A stretch of DNA of 64,000 nucleotides, from NCBI RefSeq assembly GCF_021742065.1, contig NZ_JAKKIE010000009.1, forward strand, positions 32,415 to 96,414, given 5' to 3'. Positions within the stretch are counted from its first letter, which is position 1, and the number at the start of each line of letters is the position of its first letter. This DNA comes from Rhizorhapis sp. SPR117 (lineage in GTDB: Bacteria; Pseudomonadota; Alphaproteobacteria; Sphingomonadales; Sphingomonadaceae). Position numbers and translations under genes: made by a program. The notes beneath the pieces are model-generated. The model saw only the letters and a program-made list of their open reading frames with translations. It was not told the DNA's origin and did not search any database. Below are positions 36,886-47,813 of this stretch, in pieces.

Positions 36886-37212
36886 TTAATTGTCGTCATC
36901 ATCGTCATCGGTCGCCGCAACGCCCAGATCGTCATCCCCGCCGAGGTCAACGTCATTGTCAGGCGAATCATTGTCCTCATCGACATCGATGTCCAGGTCA
37001 TCGCCGACCAGATCGGTATCCGCTTCCTCAGCCTCAACCACCTTCTTGGGCGCTTCTTCGAAAGGCAGCGGCTGTTTGGATTTCAGAACCGATTCCGGCA
37101 TCCACGTATTTCCGCATTCAATGCAGTTTACCGGGCTATCCGCGCCCAGATCGTAAAATCGGAGTCCGCATTTCGGGCAGGTCCGTTTCGTACCCCATTC
37201 AGGCTTCACCAT
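36886..37212 (-). CDS. TIGR02300-family zinc-ribbon protein with acidic tail
   Basis: The 108-residue protein has an N-terminal zinc ribbon (C12-x2-C15 and C30-x2-C33, within TCPKCGLRFYDLG and NCIECGNTW). This is followed by a strongly acidic C-terminal half ending in a run of Asp residues. The FYDL segment is the hallmark of the alphaproteobacterial TIGR02300 family. Function is unknown. The acidic tail could mediate contact with basic proteins, which is speculative. It is divergent from aroA. Confidence 0.9.
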   Translation of the reverse strand: MVKPEWGTKRTCPKCGLRFYDLGADSPVNCIECGNTWMPESVLKSKQPLPFEEAPKKVVEAEEADTDLVGDDLDIDVDEDNDSPDNDVDLGGDDDLGVAATDDDDDDN

Positions 37213-37375
37213 GTGCCGCCTCTGTCCTTTTTATATAAGCCAAGAATATACGGCATGACCGCAGTCACGTCGCAAAGTGACGCGCGCCTTGCCATAGCAT
37301 TGCCGCGCTGTCAAAAGCCGGTTCGCATTTTTCACCGCCGTGCACAACGGCGCCAGTAACCATCCGGACGCTTAA

Positions 37376-38954
<1,579 letters not shown>

Positions 38955-38958
<4 letters not shown>

Positions 38959-39590
38959 TTATTGCTGTTGATGGCCCCGCAGCATCAGGCAAGGGCACGA
39001 TCGCACGAGCGCTTGCTCGCCATTACCAGCTGCCGCATCTGGACACGGGAATGCTGTATCGCGCCGTCGGCCTGTCGGTCGCACGCGCGGGCGGCGATCC
39101 GGACAACGAAGCCGATGCTTTGGCCGCCTGCGGCTTTGATGACGCCCTGCTGACCGATCCTGAACTGCGCAGCGAAGCGATAGGCGCACTGGCTTCGCGC
39201 GTGTCCATCCATGCCGCCGTGCGCAACGCGCTGGTAAAGCGGCAGCGCGATTTTGCCGGGCAGACGGGTGGCGCGGTCCTGGACGGGCGTGACATCGGCA
39301 CGGTGATCGCGCCCGATGCCGACGTAAAGCTGTTCGTGACCGCCAGCCCGGAGATGCGGGCGCAGCGGCGGATGCGGGAATTGCAGGACCATGGTCTCGC
39401 CGCTGATCTGGACGCGTTGGTGGCCGATATTCGCGCCCGCGACGCGCGCGACACGAACCGCGCTGTGGCGCCGCTGAAGCAAGCACAGGGTGCGGTCTTG
39501 CTAGATACGAGCGATCTTAGTATAGAGGCGGCCGTCCGGCAGGCAATCTTGCTTGTGGACGCACAGGTGGAAGGTCAGCGGACAAACTGA
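38955..39590 (+). CDS. cmk: Cytidylate kinase
   Basis: This 211-residue kinase phosphorylates CMP and dCMP. The P-loop DGPAASGKGT is at residues 6-15, followed by HLDTGMLYRAVGL for nucleotide binding and LDGRDIGTVIAPDA in the core. ATG 38955 overlaps the preceding stop codon; an upstream in-frame start would run through the small membrane-protein gene. It precedes rpsA, a widely conserved neighbourhood. Confidence 0.96.
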
Positions 39591-39785
39591 CCGGCTATGC
39601 GGCGCTAGGCAGGGTGGGAAGACCGCCCTATGTCTATGCGCCCTTTTCGCTTATCCAATCCTATGTGTCCAAAAGTCTGCTTTTCTGCGGGATGCGGTAT
39701 GCACACGGGGTGCATATTGCAGTTTGGCCAAAGACCGCCGGAGACAACTGGCTGGCCAGCAACGACATGTAGGGACTTAGATTTT
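39591..39785 (+). promoter_or_regulatory. Leader region of rpsA (195 bp, no gene)
   Basis: No protein gene was recognised in this gap between cmk and rpsA. Ribosomal protein S1 is autoregulated at its mRNA leader in characterised bacteria, so a structured leader is plausible. Several short inverted segments are visible, for example GGGTGG with CCGCCC near the start and CTGGCTGGCCAG near the end. A specific fold is not assigned. Confidence 0.35.
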
Positions 39786-41492
39786 ATGGCCTCTGTGGCA
39801 CATCCGACGCGCGATGATTTCGCGGCAATGCTGAACGAATCACTTGGTGGCGAAGATGGCGGTTTTGAAGGCCGCGTCGTAAAAGGCACCGTTACTGGCA
39901 TCGAAAATGACATGGCGGTCATCGATGTAGGGTTGAAGAGCGAAGGCCGCGTCGCACTGCGCGAATTCGCCGCCCCCGGCCAGAAGGCCGATCTGAAAAT
40001 TGGCGATGAAGTTGAAGTTTTTGTCGACCGCGTCGAAAATGCCAATGGCGAAGCGATGCTGTCGCGCGACCGCGCTCGTCGCGAAGCCGCATGGGACAAG
40101 CTGGAATCCGAATTCGGCGAAGAAAAGCGCGTCGAAGGCGTTATTTTCGGTCGTGTGAAGGGTGGCTTCACGGTCGATCTGGATGGCGCCGTCGCGTTCC
40201 TGCCGGGCAGCCAGGTGGACATCCGCCCTGTGCGGGACGTTACCCCGCTGATGGATATTCCGCAGCCTTTCGTCATTCTGAAAATGGATCGTCGCCGCGG
40301 CAACATCGTCGTGTCGCGCCGTGCCGTTCTGGAAGAAACCCGCGCCGAACAGCGCAGCGGCCTTATCCTGACGCTGGCCGAGGGTCAGGTCATCGAGGGC
40401 GTGGTCAAGAACATCACCGATTATGGCGCCTTCGTCGATCTGGGCGGCATCGATGGCCTGCTGCACGTCACCGACCTGAGCTACAAGCGGGTCAATCACC
40501 CCAATGAAATGATCAACATTGGCGATACCGTGAAGGTGCAGATCATCCGCATCAACCGTGATACGCAGCGTATTTCGCTGGGCATGAAGCAGCTTGAAAG
40601 CGATCCATGGGAAGGCGCGAGCGCCAAATATCCCATCGGTGCGAAGCTGATGGGTCGCGTCACCAACATCACCGAATATGGTGCGTTCGTCGAACTGGAA
40701 GCCGGCATTGAAGGCTTGGTCCATGTTTCCGAAATGAGCTGGACCAAGAAAAACGTCCATCCCGGCAAGATCGTTTCGACCAGCCAGGAAGTCGAAGTTC
40801 TGGTCCTTGAGGTTGATGAAGACAAGCGTCGCATCTCTCTGGGCCTCAAGCAAGCGCAGTCCAATCCCTGGGATGCCTTTGCAGAAAATCATCCGGTCGG
40901 CAGCACGGTTGAAGGCGAAGTCAAGAATTCCACCGAATTCGGCCTCTTCATCGGTCTCGACGGCGACGTTGACGGCATGGTTCACATGTCGGACATCGCA
41001 TGGGGCATTTCGGGCGAGGACGCCCTTAACCTGCACCGCAAGGGTGAGGCCGTTCAGGCCATCGTTCTTGACATCGACATCGAAAAGGAACGCATCTCGC
41101 TGGGTATGAAGCAGCTTGAAAAGGGTGCGCCGGGCGCGGGTATCTCCGCAGCTTCGAGTAGTCTCAACAAAGGTGCGACGGTTACGGTTACCGTGCTGGA
41201 AGTGCGCGACGGCGGTCTGGAAGTCCAGGCAGGCGAAGATGGCGCAACCGGCTTCATCAAGCGCAGCGACCTTGGTCGTGACCGTGACGAGCAGCGCCCC
41301 GACCGCTTCCAGGTCGGTCAGAAGCTCGATGCGCTGGTCATCGGGTTCGACCGCAGCAAAAAGCCGAACTTCTCGATCAAGGCGTTGCAGATCGCGGAAG
41401 AGAAGCATGCAGTGGCGCAATATGGCTCGTCCGATTCGGGGGCATCGCTGGGAGACATCCTTGGCGAAGCGCTGAAGCAAAAAGCCGAGTAA
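39786..41492 (+). CDS. rpsA: 30S ribosomal protein S1
   Basis: The 568-residue protein has six consecutive S1/OB-fold repeats. The best-conserved ones (domains 3-5) each contain an ITDYGAFVDL- or ITEYGAFVEL-like strand and end in ISLGMKQ or ISLGLKQ. It binds mRNA on the 30S subunit and supports initiation on structured or weak leaders. The start at ATG 39786 gives the usual MASVAHPTRDDFAAML opening. A strong terminator follows 28 bp after the stop. Confidence 0.97.
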   Translation: MASVAHPTRDDFAAMLNESLGGEDGGFEGRVVKGTVTGIENDMAVIDVGLKSEGRVALREFAAPGQKADLKIGDEVEVFVDRVENANGEAMLSRDRARREAAWDKLESEFGEEKRVEGVIFGRVKGGFTVDLDGAVAFLPGSQVDIRPVRDVTPLMDIPQPFVILKMDRRRGNIVVSRRAVLEETRAEQRSGLILTLAEGQVIEGVVKNITDYGAFVDLGGIDGLLHVTDLSYKRVNHPNEMINIGDTVKVQIIRINRDTQRISLGMKQLESDPWEGASAKYPIGAKLMGRVTNITEYGAFVELEAGIEGLVHVSEMSWTKKNVHPGKIVSTSQEVEVLVLEVDEDKRRISLGLKQAQSNPWDAFAENHPVGSTVEGEVKNSTEFGLFIGLDGDVDGMVHMSDIAWGISGEDALNLHRKGEAVQAIVLDIDIEKERISLGMKQLEKGAPGAGISAASSSLNKGATVTVTVLEVRDGGLEVQAGEDGATGFIKRSDLGRDRDEQRPDRFQVGQKLDALVIGFDRSKKPNFSIKALQIAEEKHAVAQYGSSDSGASLGDILGEALKQKAE

Positions 41493-41520
41493 TCGTATCA
41501 GGGGATACAACTAAAGGTAT

Positions 41521-41557
41521 AAGGCCTGTCAGACTAAAGTCTGGCGGGCCTTTCTTT
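41521..41557 (+). terminator. Rho-independent terminator after rpsA
   Basis: AAGGCCTGTCAGAC (41521-41534) pairs with GTCTGGCGGGCCTT (41539-41552), allowing G-T pairs and one internal mismatch, and is followed by a T-rich run. It ends the cmk-rpsA transcription unit. The 150 bp after it are AT-rich and probably hold the ihfB promoter. Confidence 0.85.
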
Positions 41558-41706
41558 TCGCTGTTGCAACATGAGTGCAAATTGTAAAATCTTGTAAAAT
41601 GCAGCTACTTTTGAAAAATATCGCACTGATTTTCAACATTTAATATTTCAATGTGGTTAACTATTCAGTAGAATAAAAAAAGAGTTTATGGGTTGGGGGA
41701 CTCGGG

Positions 41707-41988
41707 ATGATCAGGTCGGAACTTGTACAGAAGCTGACGGATGAAAATCAGGACCTGACGCTTCAGGAAATAGAAAAAATCGTTGATCTTTTCTTTGGGG
41801 AAATCATCGATCGTCTTGCTGCGGGCGGCCGGGTGGAGTTGCGCGGATTTGGCGCATTCACGACCCGCCACCGGGATGCGCGCACCGGGCGCAATCCACG
41901 TACCGGGGAAGCCGTGAAGGTTCAGGCCAAGCGCGTGCCCTATTTCAAGCCCGGCAAGGAAATGCGCGAACGCCTGAACGCCGATTGA
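41707..41988 (+). CDS. ihfB: Integration host factor beta subunit
   Basis: The 93-residue DNA-bending protein pairs with IhfA. It has the HU/IHF fold with [26 protein letters not shown], in which the minor-groove-intercalating Pro lies in RNPRTGE. The N-terminal [10 protein letters not shown] and C-terminal [15 protein letters not shown] distinguish the beta subunit from HU. It follows rpsA, its usual neighbour in proteobacteria. Confidence 0.95.
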   Translation: MIRSELVQKLTDENQDLTLQEIEKIVDLFFGEIIDRLAAGGRVELRGFGAFTTRHRDARTGRNPRTGEAVKVQAKRVPYFKPGKEMRERLNAD

Positions 41989-42089
41989 TTGATCTTCCGG
42001 CTGCGTCGCGATACTTGACGGCTGGACGGTTATTCTCCACTGCTCCGCACGGTTTGGCGCTGCCCTTGGACAGCGAGTGGAAACTTTGT

Positions 42090-42176
42090 GCGGACGTGGC
42101 GAAATCGGTAGACGCAGCAGACTTAAAATCTGCTTTCCGAATGGAAGTGCGGGTTCAAGTCCCGCCGTCCGCACCA
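42090..42176 (+). tRNA. tRNA-Leu (anticodon TAA)
   Basis: This 87-nt type II tRNA has acceptor stem GCGGACG with CGTCCGC, a long variable arm, and an anticodon loop CTTAAAA giving anticodon TAA. The T-loop is TTCAAGT and the CCA end is encoded. The long variable arm (TTTCCGAATGGAAG region) fits leucine. Confidence 0.97.
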
Positions 42177-42620
42177 AGCTATTCACGCACCAGAACTGGA
42201 GACATCGGCAATCCGGACACAAGTTTCTGTGGCTCATTTGGCGGATAAGCGCCCCCTTCCCTTCGGCGGCTTGGAAACGCCCGAGCGGACGATCTCCCAA
42301 TCACTCTCCTGTGCATTGGATTGGTTGGGAGCGAGGCAGGTCGATGTACAGCCAGATCGTGAGGAACTGGTTCGGCTATTTCGGTTCTCCAGACCAGCGG
42401 ATGGCGGTGTCATTCATTTTCGAGAAATGCTCGCGAAACGGTGATATGCATTCATAGCATTTTCGGGCTCTTGAGCGCTTTTGCAAAAGGCGGCTTCAGG
42501 CGAATTGGCGGGGCGGCGTAGATTCGCGGATATTCTTGCGCCGATCCTCTTCGATTGCCGCAATTCTCTTGCGTGAGCGCCCCCTTTTTGGAAAGAGGCC
42601 CTCACGAAAAGGGACAGGAC
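42177..42620 (+). other. Gene-poor gap between tRNA-Leu and ilvD
   Basis: No recognisable gene lies in these 444 bp. A 71-codon frame at 42229-42444 is open, but it has no ribosome binding site and no family resemblance. It may be a chance frame or a decayed gene. AGGGACAGG just before 42621 serves as the ilvD ribosome binding site. Confidence 0.5.
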
Positions 42621-44342
42621 ATGACCAATACATTCGACAAGCAGAAACTTCCCAGCCGCCATGTTTCCGTGGGGCCGGAACGTGCGCCGCACCGCAGCTA
42701 TTATTATGCGATGGGCCTGACCGAAGAAGATATTGCCCGTCCTTTCGTCGGAATTGCGTCGGCGGGCAATGACAGCGCGCCCTGCAACACAACCCTGAAT
42801 GCGCAGGCGGATATCTGCCGTGCGGGCGTGGAAAAGGGCGGCGGGATGCCGCGCCGTTTCAACACCATCACGGTGACCGATGGCATCGCCATGGGCCATC
42901 AGGGCATGAAAAGCTCCCTCGTCAGCCGGGAAGTCATTGCCGATTCGATCGAACTGTCCATGCGTGGCCATTGCTACGACGCATTTGTCGGGTTTGCCGG
43001 TTGCGACAAGAGCCTGCCCGGAATGATGATGGCGATGTTGCGCCTGAACGTGCCGTCCATCTTTGTCTATGGCGGCTCCATCCTGCCCGGTCGTTTCCAT
43101 GACAAGGACGTGACGGTAAAGGACGTGTTCGAAGCGGTGGGCCAGCATGCCGCCGGCAATTGCCCGTTGCAGGAACTGATCGCGCTGGAAAAGGTGGCTT
43201 GCCCCGGACATGGCGCATGCGGTGGTCAATACACCGCCAACACCATGGCTTGCGTAGGTGAGGCCATCGGCCTGTCGCTTCCCAACAGCAATATGGTTCC
43301 TGCCCCTTATCAAAGCCGTGACGAAATCGCGCTGGCGGCGGGCGAACAGGTGATGGAGCTTCTTGCGCGCAATCTGCGTCCGCGCGACATCTGTACCCGT
43401 GAAGCGTTTGAGAATGCTGCCCGCGTGGTGGCTGCAACGGGCGGTTCCACCAATGGCGGCCTGCACTTGCCTGCCATGGCGCATGAGGCGGGGATAGAGT
43501 TCGACCTGTTCGACGTGGCCGAAATATTCAAGACCACGCCCTATATCGCCGATCTACAGCCCGGCGGCCGGTATGTCGCCAGGGATATGTACGATGCCGG
43601 CGGCGTCTATATGTTGATGAAGACTTTGCTGGGTGAGGGCTTGCTGCATGGTGATTGCCTGACCGTGACTGGCAAGACTCTGGGCGAAAATATCGAGCAG
43701 GTGACGTGGAACCCAGATCAGAAGGTGATTTACGACGCGAAGTCGCCGATCAGCCCGACCGGCGGTGTCGTCGGCCTGCGCGGGTCGATGGCGCCTGATG
43801 GCGCGATTGTGAAGGTTGCGGGCATGGATCGTCTGCAATTCACTGGCCCTGCTCAGGTATTCGATTGCGAAGAAGATTGCTTCGCCGCCGTTGAAGCGCG
43901 CAAGATCCGCGAAGGGTCGGTTATCGTCATCCGCTATGAAGGACCAAAGGGTGGCCCCGGCATGCGCGAAATGCTGTCCACCACGGCGGCGCTCTATGGG
44001 CAAGGCATGGGCGAAAGCGTGGCCCTGATCACCGACGGGCGTTTTTCGGGTGCGACGCGCGGATTTTGCATTGGCCATGTCGGACCCGAAGCGGCCGATG
44101 GCGGACCGATCGCTCTGGTCGAAGAAGGCGATATCATTGCCATTGATGCCGAAGCGGGCACGATCGACCTGATGGTGGAAGAGGCCGTGCTGACTGAACG
44201 TCGAAAGGCATGGCAGCCCCGCACCAATGATTATCAGTCTGGGGCGCTGTGGCGCTATGCACAGAATGTGGGTCCGGCCTATAAGGGTGCAGTTACGCAT
44301 CCTGGAGCAAAGGCCGAAACCCATGTCTATGCGGATATTTAG
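42621..44342 (+). CDS. ilvD: Dihydroxy-acid dehydratase
   Basis: This 573-residue iron-sulfur dehydratase acts in branched-chain amino acid synthesis. Cluster-ligand cysteines are visible in [25 protein letters not shown] and [14 protein letters not shown]. The C-terminal region has the [20 protein letters not shown] segment with the catalytic Ser context. The start at ATG 42621 is chosen for its upstream GGGACAGG; a start at 42555 adds an unconserved leader. It overlaps the next gene by about 14 bp. Confidence 0.97.
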   Translation: MTNTFDKQKLPSRHVSVGPERAPHRSYYYAMGLTEEDIARPFVGIASAGNDSAPCNTTLNAQADICRAGVEKGGGMPRRFNTITVTDGIAMGHQGMKSSLVSREVIADSIELSMRGHCYDAFVGFAGCDKSLPGMMMAMLRLNVPSIFVYGGSILPGRFHDKDVTVKDVFEAVGQHAAGNCPLQELIALEKVACPGHGACGGQYTANTMACVGEAIGLSLPNSNMVPAPYQSRDEIALAAGEQVMELLARNLRPRDICTREAFENAARVVAATGGSTNGGLHLPAMAHEAGIEFDLFDVAEIFKTTPYIADLQPGGRYVARDMYDAGGVYMLMKTLLGEGLLHGDCLTVTGKTLGENIEQVTWNPDQKVIYDAKSPISPTGGVVGLRGSMAPDGAIVKVAGMDRLQFTGPAQVFDCEEDCFAAVEARKIREGSVIVIRYEGPKGGPGMREMLSTTAALYGQGMGESVALITDGRFSGATRGFCIGHVGPEAADGGPIALVEEGDIIAIDAEAGTIDLMVEEAVLTERRKAWQPRTNDYQSGALWRYAQNVGPAYKGAVTHPGAKAETHVYADI

Positions 44343-44691
44343 TGTTGCGGTTCTGATGCTGGCCATCGCGGCCTGCAATTCCAGCAACGATGTACCCGAA
44401 GCCACCGCCGATGTTGACGGCAAGCTGTTTTGTGCCGTTGGTGGAGCAAGCGAAATGACGCAAAGCTGCCTTTTGGAACGGGTTGACGGTCCGGAAGGGG
44501 CGCTGCTCGTCATGCATCATCCGGATGGCGGTTTCCGCCGTTTCCGCATCGTGCGCGATGGCCGGGGCGTCATCCCCGCCGATGGGGCTCAGCAGGTCCG
44601 GCTATCGATTGCGGCGGAAAACATGATCGATGTCGACGTCGATGGGGATCGCTATCGCTTTCCGGCAACTATCGGTCCAAAGGCCGATTGA
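44329..44691 (+). CDS. Small lipoprotein of unknown function
   Basis: About 120 residues from ATG 44329 (ATG 44323 also possible). A hydrophobic leader ends in a lipobox-like IAAC followed by NSSND, so it should be lipidated and periplasm-facing. Two further cysteines (LFCAV and QSCLL) may form a disulfide. I recognise no family. It overlaps the end of ilvD and precedes the NAD(P)H-hydrate repair gene by 6 bp, so it is probably co-transcribed. Confidence 0.65.
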   Translation: MRIFSVAVLMLAIAACNSSNDVPEATADVDGKLFCAVGGASEMTQSCLLERVDGPEGALLVMHHPDGGFRRFRIVRDGRGVIPADGAQQVRLSIAAENMIDVDVDGDRYRFPATIGPKAD

Positions 44692-44697
44692 AGCATC

Positions 44698-46101
44698 ATG
44701 CCGGACGCACCCATATTGACGGCGGCGCAGATGGTGGAGGCGGAACAGCGCCTGTTCGCAAGCGGCGTCCCCGAATATGACGTGATGGAGCGTGCGGGCG
44801 CGGCGGCAGCGGAATATATCTGGCGCGTAGGGTCGCGTCATAGCACGCTGGTCCTGTGCGGGCCTGGCAATAATGGCGGCGATGGTTTCGTCATCGCGCG
44901 CATATTGGCGGAGCGCGGTGTGCCCATGCGGGTTGCAGCGATGGGCGAAAGCACCACAGCATCCTCGCGCCGGGCGCGTGAGGCATGGAATGGCCCGGTT
45001 GAAGAAATAGCGACCGTCAGGCCCGCGGTACAACTGATCGATGCGCTGTTCGGCACTGGCCTGACACGCGGGCTGGATAAAAAGCTTTCTGCCCGCCTCA
45101 TCGAACTTGTGGGCAAGGCGAAGCATAGTTTTGCCATTGATGTGCCCAGTGGAATGGATAGTGACACCGGCGCTTGCCTGTCTCCGGTGCCGCATTTCGA
45201 CCTGTGCATCACATTGGGCGCGTACAAGATTTCGCACTTCCTTCAGCCGGGGGCGAGCTGCTTTGACCAACTGGTCTGCGCCGACATTGGCATTGACGCA
45301 TCGGGCGGCGCTCTCCATCGGCTTTCCCTGCCAGCTATTGCTGCACCGAGCGCGGCCAGTCACAAATATAACCGGGGCCTAGCCGCCATTGTGGGTGGCT
45401 ATATGGCCGGCGCAGGCATATTGGCGGCGGAAGCGGCGGCCCATACAGGCGCGGGCTATGTCAAATATCTGGGCAAATCGACCGGGCACCCGGCAACCCA
45501 TGCGATTGTCCAGACGCACGCGCCCGATCATTTTGCCGTGCGCGACATATTGGCCGATGAACGTATTGCCGCCGTTCTGATCGGTCCGGGTCTTGGCCGT
45601 GATGAGGAAGCATGGACACGGCTGGAATCAGCGCTGAACAGTGGCCATCCGCTCGTGATAGACGCCGATGCGCTCATATTGCTGGCCGATCGAGGTGTGG
45701 ACCGTCTGTGCGCCCTGCCCCACCGCCCCATCCTGACCCCGCATGAGGGGGAGTTCGTCCGTCTTTTCGGCAATATAAAGGGCAGCAAAGTCGAACGTGC
45801 GCGGATAGCATCGGCCAGGAGCAACAGCATCGTCATCTATAAGGGCGCCGACACCGTTATAGCCGCGCCCGATGGTCAGTCGTGGATTGCACCGCCCGCT
45901 TCAACCTGGCTTTCATCCGCCGGTACGGGAGATGTGCTTGCGGGCATGTGCACCGCGCAGCTTGCAACGACCCGCGATCCATTGGTTGCCGCTCGAAATG
46001 CCGTCTGGATTCATGCAGAGGCCGCCAGATGGGCAGGTCCGGCTTTTGTTGCCGATGATCTGATTGCACATATTCCTTCGGTTCTGGCCGCCTGTTTGTG
46101 A
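44698..46101 (+). CDS. Bifunctional NAD(P)H-hydrate epimerase / ADP-dependent dehydratase
   Basis: This 467-residue enzyme repairs hydrated NADH and NADPH. The N-terminal epimerase domain has CGPGNNGGDGFVIARIL and IDVPSGMDSDTG. The C-terminal dehydratase domain has KYNRGLAAIVGG, GPGLGRDEEAW, VIDADALILL, LTPHEGEFVRLFG and SSAGTGDVLAGMCTAQL. Both halves look complete, matching the fused Nnr-type protein. It sits 22 bp before the RNA methyltransferase gene. Confidence 0.94.
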   Translation: MPDAPILTAAQMVEAEQRLFASGVPEYDVMERAGAAAAEYIWRVGSRHSTLVLCGPGNNGGDGFVIARILAERGVPMRVAAMGESTTASSRRAREAWNGPVEEIATVRPAVQLIDALFGTGLTRGLDKKLSARLIELVGKAKHSFAIDVPSGMDSDTGACLSPVPHFDLCITLGAYKISHFLQPGASCFDQLVCADIGIDASGGALHRLSLPAIAAPSAASHKYNRGLAAIVGGYMAGAGILAAEAAAHTGAGYVKYLGKSTGHPATHAIVQTHAPDHFAVRDILADERIAAVLIGPGLGRDEEAWTRLESALNSGHPLVIDADALILLADRGVDRLCALPHRPILTPHEGEFVRLFGNIKGSKVERARIASARSNSIVIYKGADTVIAAPDGQSWIAPPASTWLSSAGTGDVLAGMCTAQLATTRDPLVAARNAVWIHAEAARWAGPAFVADDLIAHIPSVLAACL

Positions 46102-46123
46102 TGCGAACCCGAGCGAAGTCGTT

Positions 46124-47344
46124 ATGACCGATCCCAGTGAAATCATCCGGATCGCCGCCAGGGGCGACGGCGTCACTGCCGATGGCCGGCATGTACCGCT
46201 CAGCGCGCCGGGTGATCGACTTGGTTCGGATGGTGGCCTGATCCTTGGTCCGCATCATATCGAACCGTCCTGCACCCATTTCCCGTTGTGCGGTGGATGC
46301 CAGCTTCAGCATCTCGATGCGGACAGCCTTGCCGCCTATGTCCGGGACCGGGTGGCAGGCGCGCTGGTGGGGCAAGGGGTGGAAGTGCGCGAGGTCTTGC
46401 CCGCCTATGTTTCGCCGCCGCACAGCCGTCGCCGTGCCTCCCTGCGTGCGGCGCGCTTCGGCAAGAAACTGCATATCGGTTTTTCCAGCGAGAACAGTCA
46501 CCGCATCGTCGATATGGCGATGTGCGATATCCTGCACCCTGTCCTGTTCGCGCTGGTCGCACCGTTGCGGGGGCTGTTGATCGATTTGGTCGAGGATCGC
46601 CGTGCCGCCCATGTTCGCATGACGCTGACCGATCAGGGCATTGACCTGCTGCTGGAGAATGTCGGGGCTGATGGATTGGAAACCGCTGAACGCCTGACAG
46701 CATTCGCGCAGGAACATGGCCTCGCCCGCCTTTGCATCGATGAAGGCGATGGTCCGCAAATCCGCTGGGAGCCAGAGCCGGTTACGATCAGCTTGGGCGA
46801 TGTGCCGGTTTCCTTTCCGCCCTTTGCCTTTTTGCAGGCGACAGCGGATGGGGAGGCGGCTCTGGTCGATGCCGTCCGCACCGCAACCGCGAATGCAGGT
46901 GCCATTGCGGATCTGTTCAGCGGCCTTGGCACCTTTGCCCTGTCCGTTGGCGCGGGTAAGGCCGTCTATGCCGCAGAGGCGGCACGCGACCTTGTGCTTT
47001 CCCTGAAATTTGCGGCCAATCGCGCCCAGCGGAAGTTTGCCGCCGATCACCGCGATCTTTTTCGGCGGCCTCTTGTCCCGGCCGAACTCAACCGCTTCGA
47101 AACCGTCATCCTCGATCCGCCGCGCGCGGGCGCACGCGATCAGGCACTCCAGCTTGCGCAATCGGACGTGCCCGTTATCGCTTATGTTTCATGCAACCCC
47201 GGCAGCTTTGCCCGCGATGCGAAGTTACTGACAGAGGCGGGTTACGCGCTGGACAGTGTGAAGCCGGTGGGCCAGTTCCGCTGGTCTACCCATGTGGAAC
47301 TGGTGGGGATATTCAAACGGCCAACGCCGCCCTCAACGCGTTGA
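46124..47344 (+). CDS. TrmA/RumA-family RNA (uracil-5-) methyltransferase
   Basis: The 406-residue SAM-dependent RNA methyltransferase has an N-terminal iron-sulfur motif (C50, C56, C59 in CTHFPLCGGCQLQHL, with a fourth Cys near 131). Its Rossmann methyltransferase domain has ADLFSGLGTFAL, LDPPRAGA and the catalytic Cys in YVSCNPGSFARD. RlmD/RlmC-type enzymes modify 23S rRNA; the exact uridine is not assignable. The start is ATG 46124. Its 3' end overlaps the convergent MAPEG gene by 32 bp. Confidence 0.9.
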   Translation: MTDPSEIIRIAARGDGVTADGRHVPLSAPGDRLGSDGGLILGPHHIEPSCTHFPLCGGCQLQHLDADSLAAYVRDRVAGALVGQGVEVREVLPAYVSPPHSRRRASLRAARFGKKLHIGFSSENSHRIVDMAMCDILHPVLFALVAPLRGLLIDLVEDRRAAHVRMTLTDQGIDLLLENVGADGLETAERLTAFAQEHGLARLCIDEGDGPQIRWEPEPVTISLGDVPVSFPPFAFLQATADGEAALVDAVRTATANAGAIADLFSGLGTFALSVGAGKAVYAAEAARDLVLSLKFAANRAQRKFAADHRDLFRRPLVPAELNRFETVILDPPRAGARDQALQLAQSDVPVIAYVSCNPGSFARDAKLLTEAGYALDSVKPVGQFRWSTHVELVGIFKRPTPPSTR

Positions 47345-47744
47345 TTGACAGGATCAGCAACACAATCGACGATAATGTGAACAGCGACACCCGCACGGGT
47401 ATCGTATTGATGATCGCCTGCCATAGACTGTGCGCGATCCGCAACGCCAGATAGGCCCAAGCAAGCCACAGGTTCATTCCTGCACCATGGCCCAACAGCG
47501 CCAGAATGATGACGACTGCGTAGAACAGCGTCGGCTGTTCCATCAGGTGATTGTAATTATGGGCTTTCCACTGGATCTCACGCGGCAGTACGCCGTCAAG
47601 ATCGCTGCCCCGCCCACCTACCGTCCGTTCAGGTGGGATCTTCAGCTTGGCCAGTGCAGGCAGGCGCGTTGCTGCCACCCAGCACAGCATGACCATCGAC
47701 CAGAGAACCAACGCAGCGGCAGGTGCGAGAATAGGCATCGGCAT
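47313..47744 (-). CDS. MAPEG-family membrane protein
   Basis: The 143-residue protein has four hydrophobic spans and the family pattern WKAHNYNHLMEQPTLFYAV. This includes the Asn/Glu region found in MAPEG glutathione- and eicosanoid-metabolism enzymes. Bacterial members are mostly uncharacterised. Its 3' end overlaps the convergent methyltransferase gene by 32 bp. Confidence 0.85.
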   Translation of the reverse strand: MPMPILAPAAALVLWSMVMLCWVAATRLPALAKLKIPPERTVGGRGSDLDGVLPREIQWKAHNYNHLMEQPTLFYAVVIILALLGHGAGMNLWLAWAYLALRIAHSLWQAIINTIPVRVSLFTLSSIVLLILSINALRAALAV

Positions 47745-47813
47745 TAGGCATCCCCTTGTTCATCTGAACAGGAGGATGCCTAATGACAATTAAGTTGTCA
47801 AATAAAACCTATA

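Noticed and set aside
39840..41510. 556-codon frame antisense to rpsA
   Set aside because: It is a shadow of the S1 repeats; no start context or family resemblance, and rpsA is certain.
42077..42457. 126-codon frame through tRNA-Leu
   Set aside because: Its first third is the tRNA gene, and no conserved protein pattern is visible.
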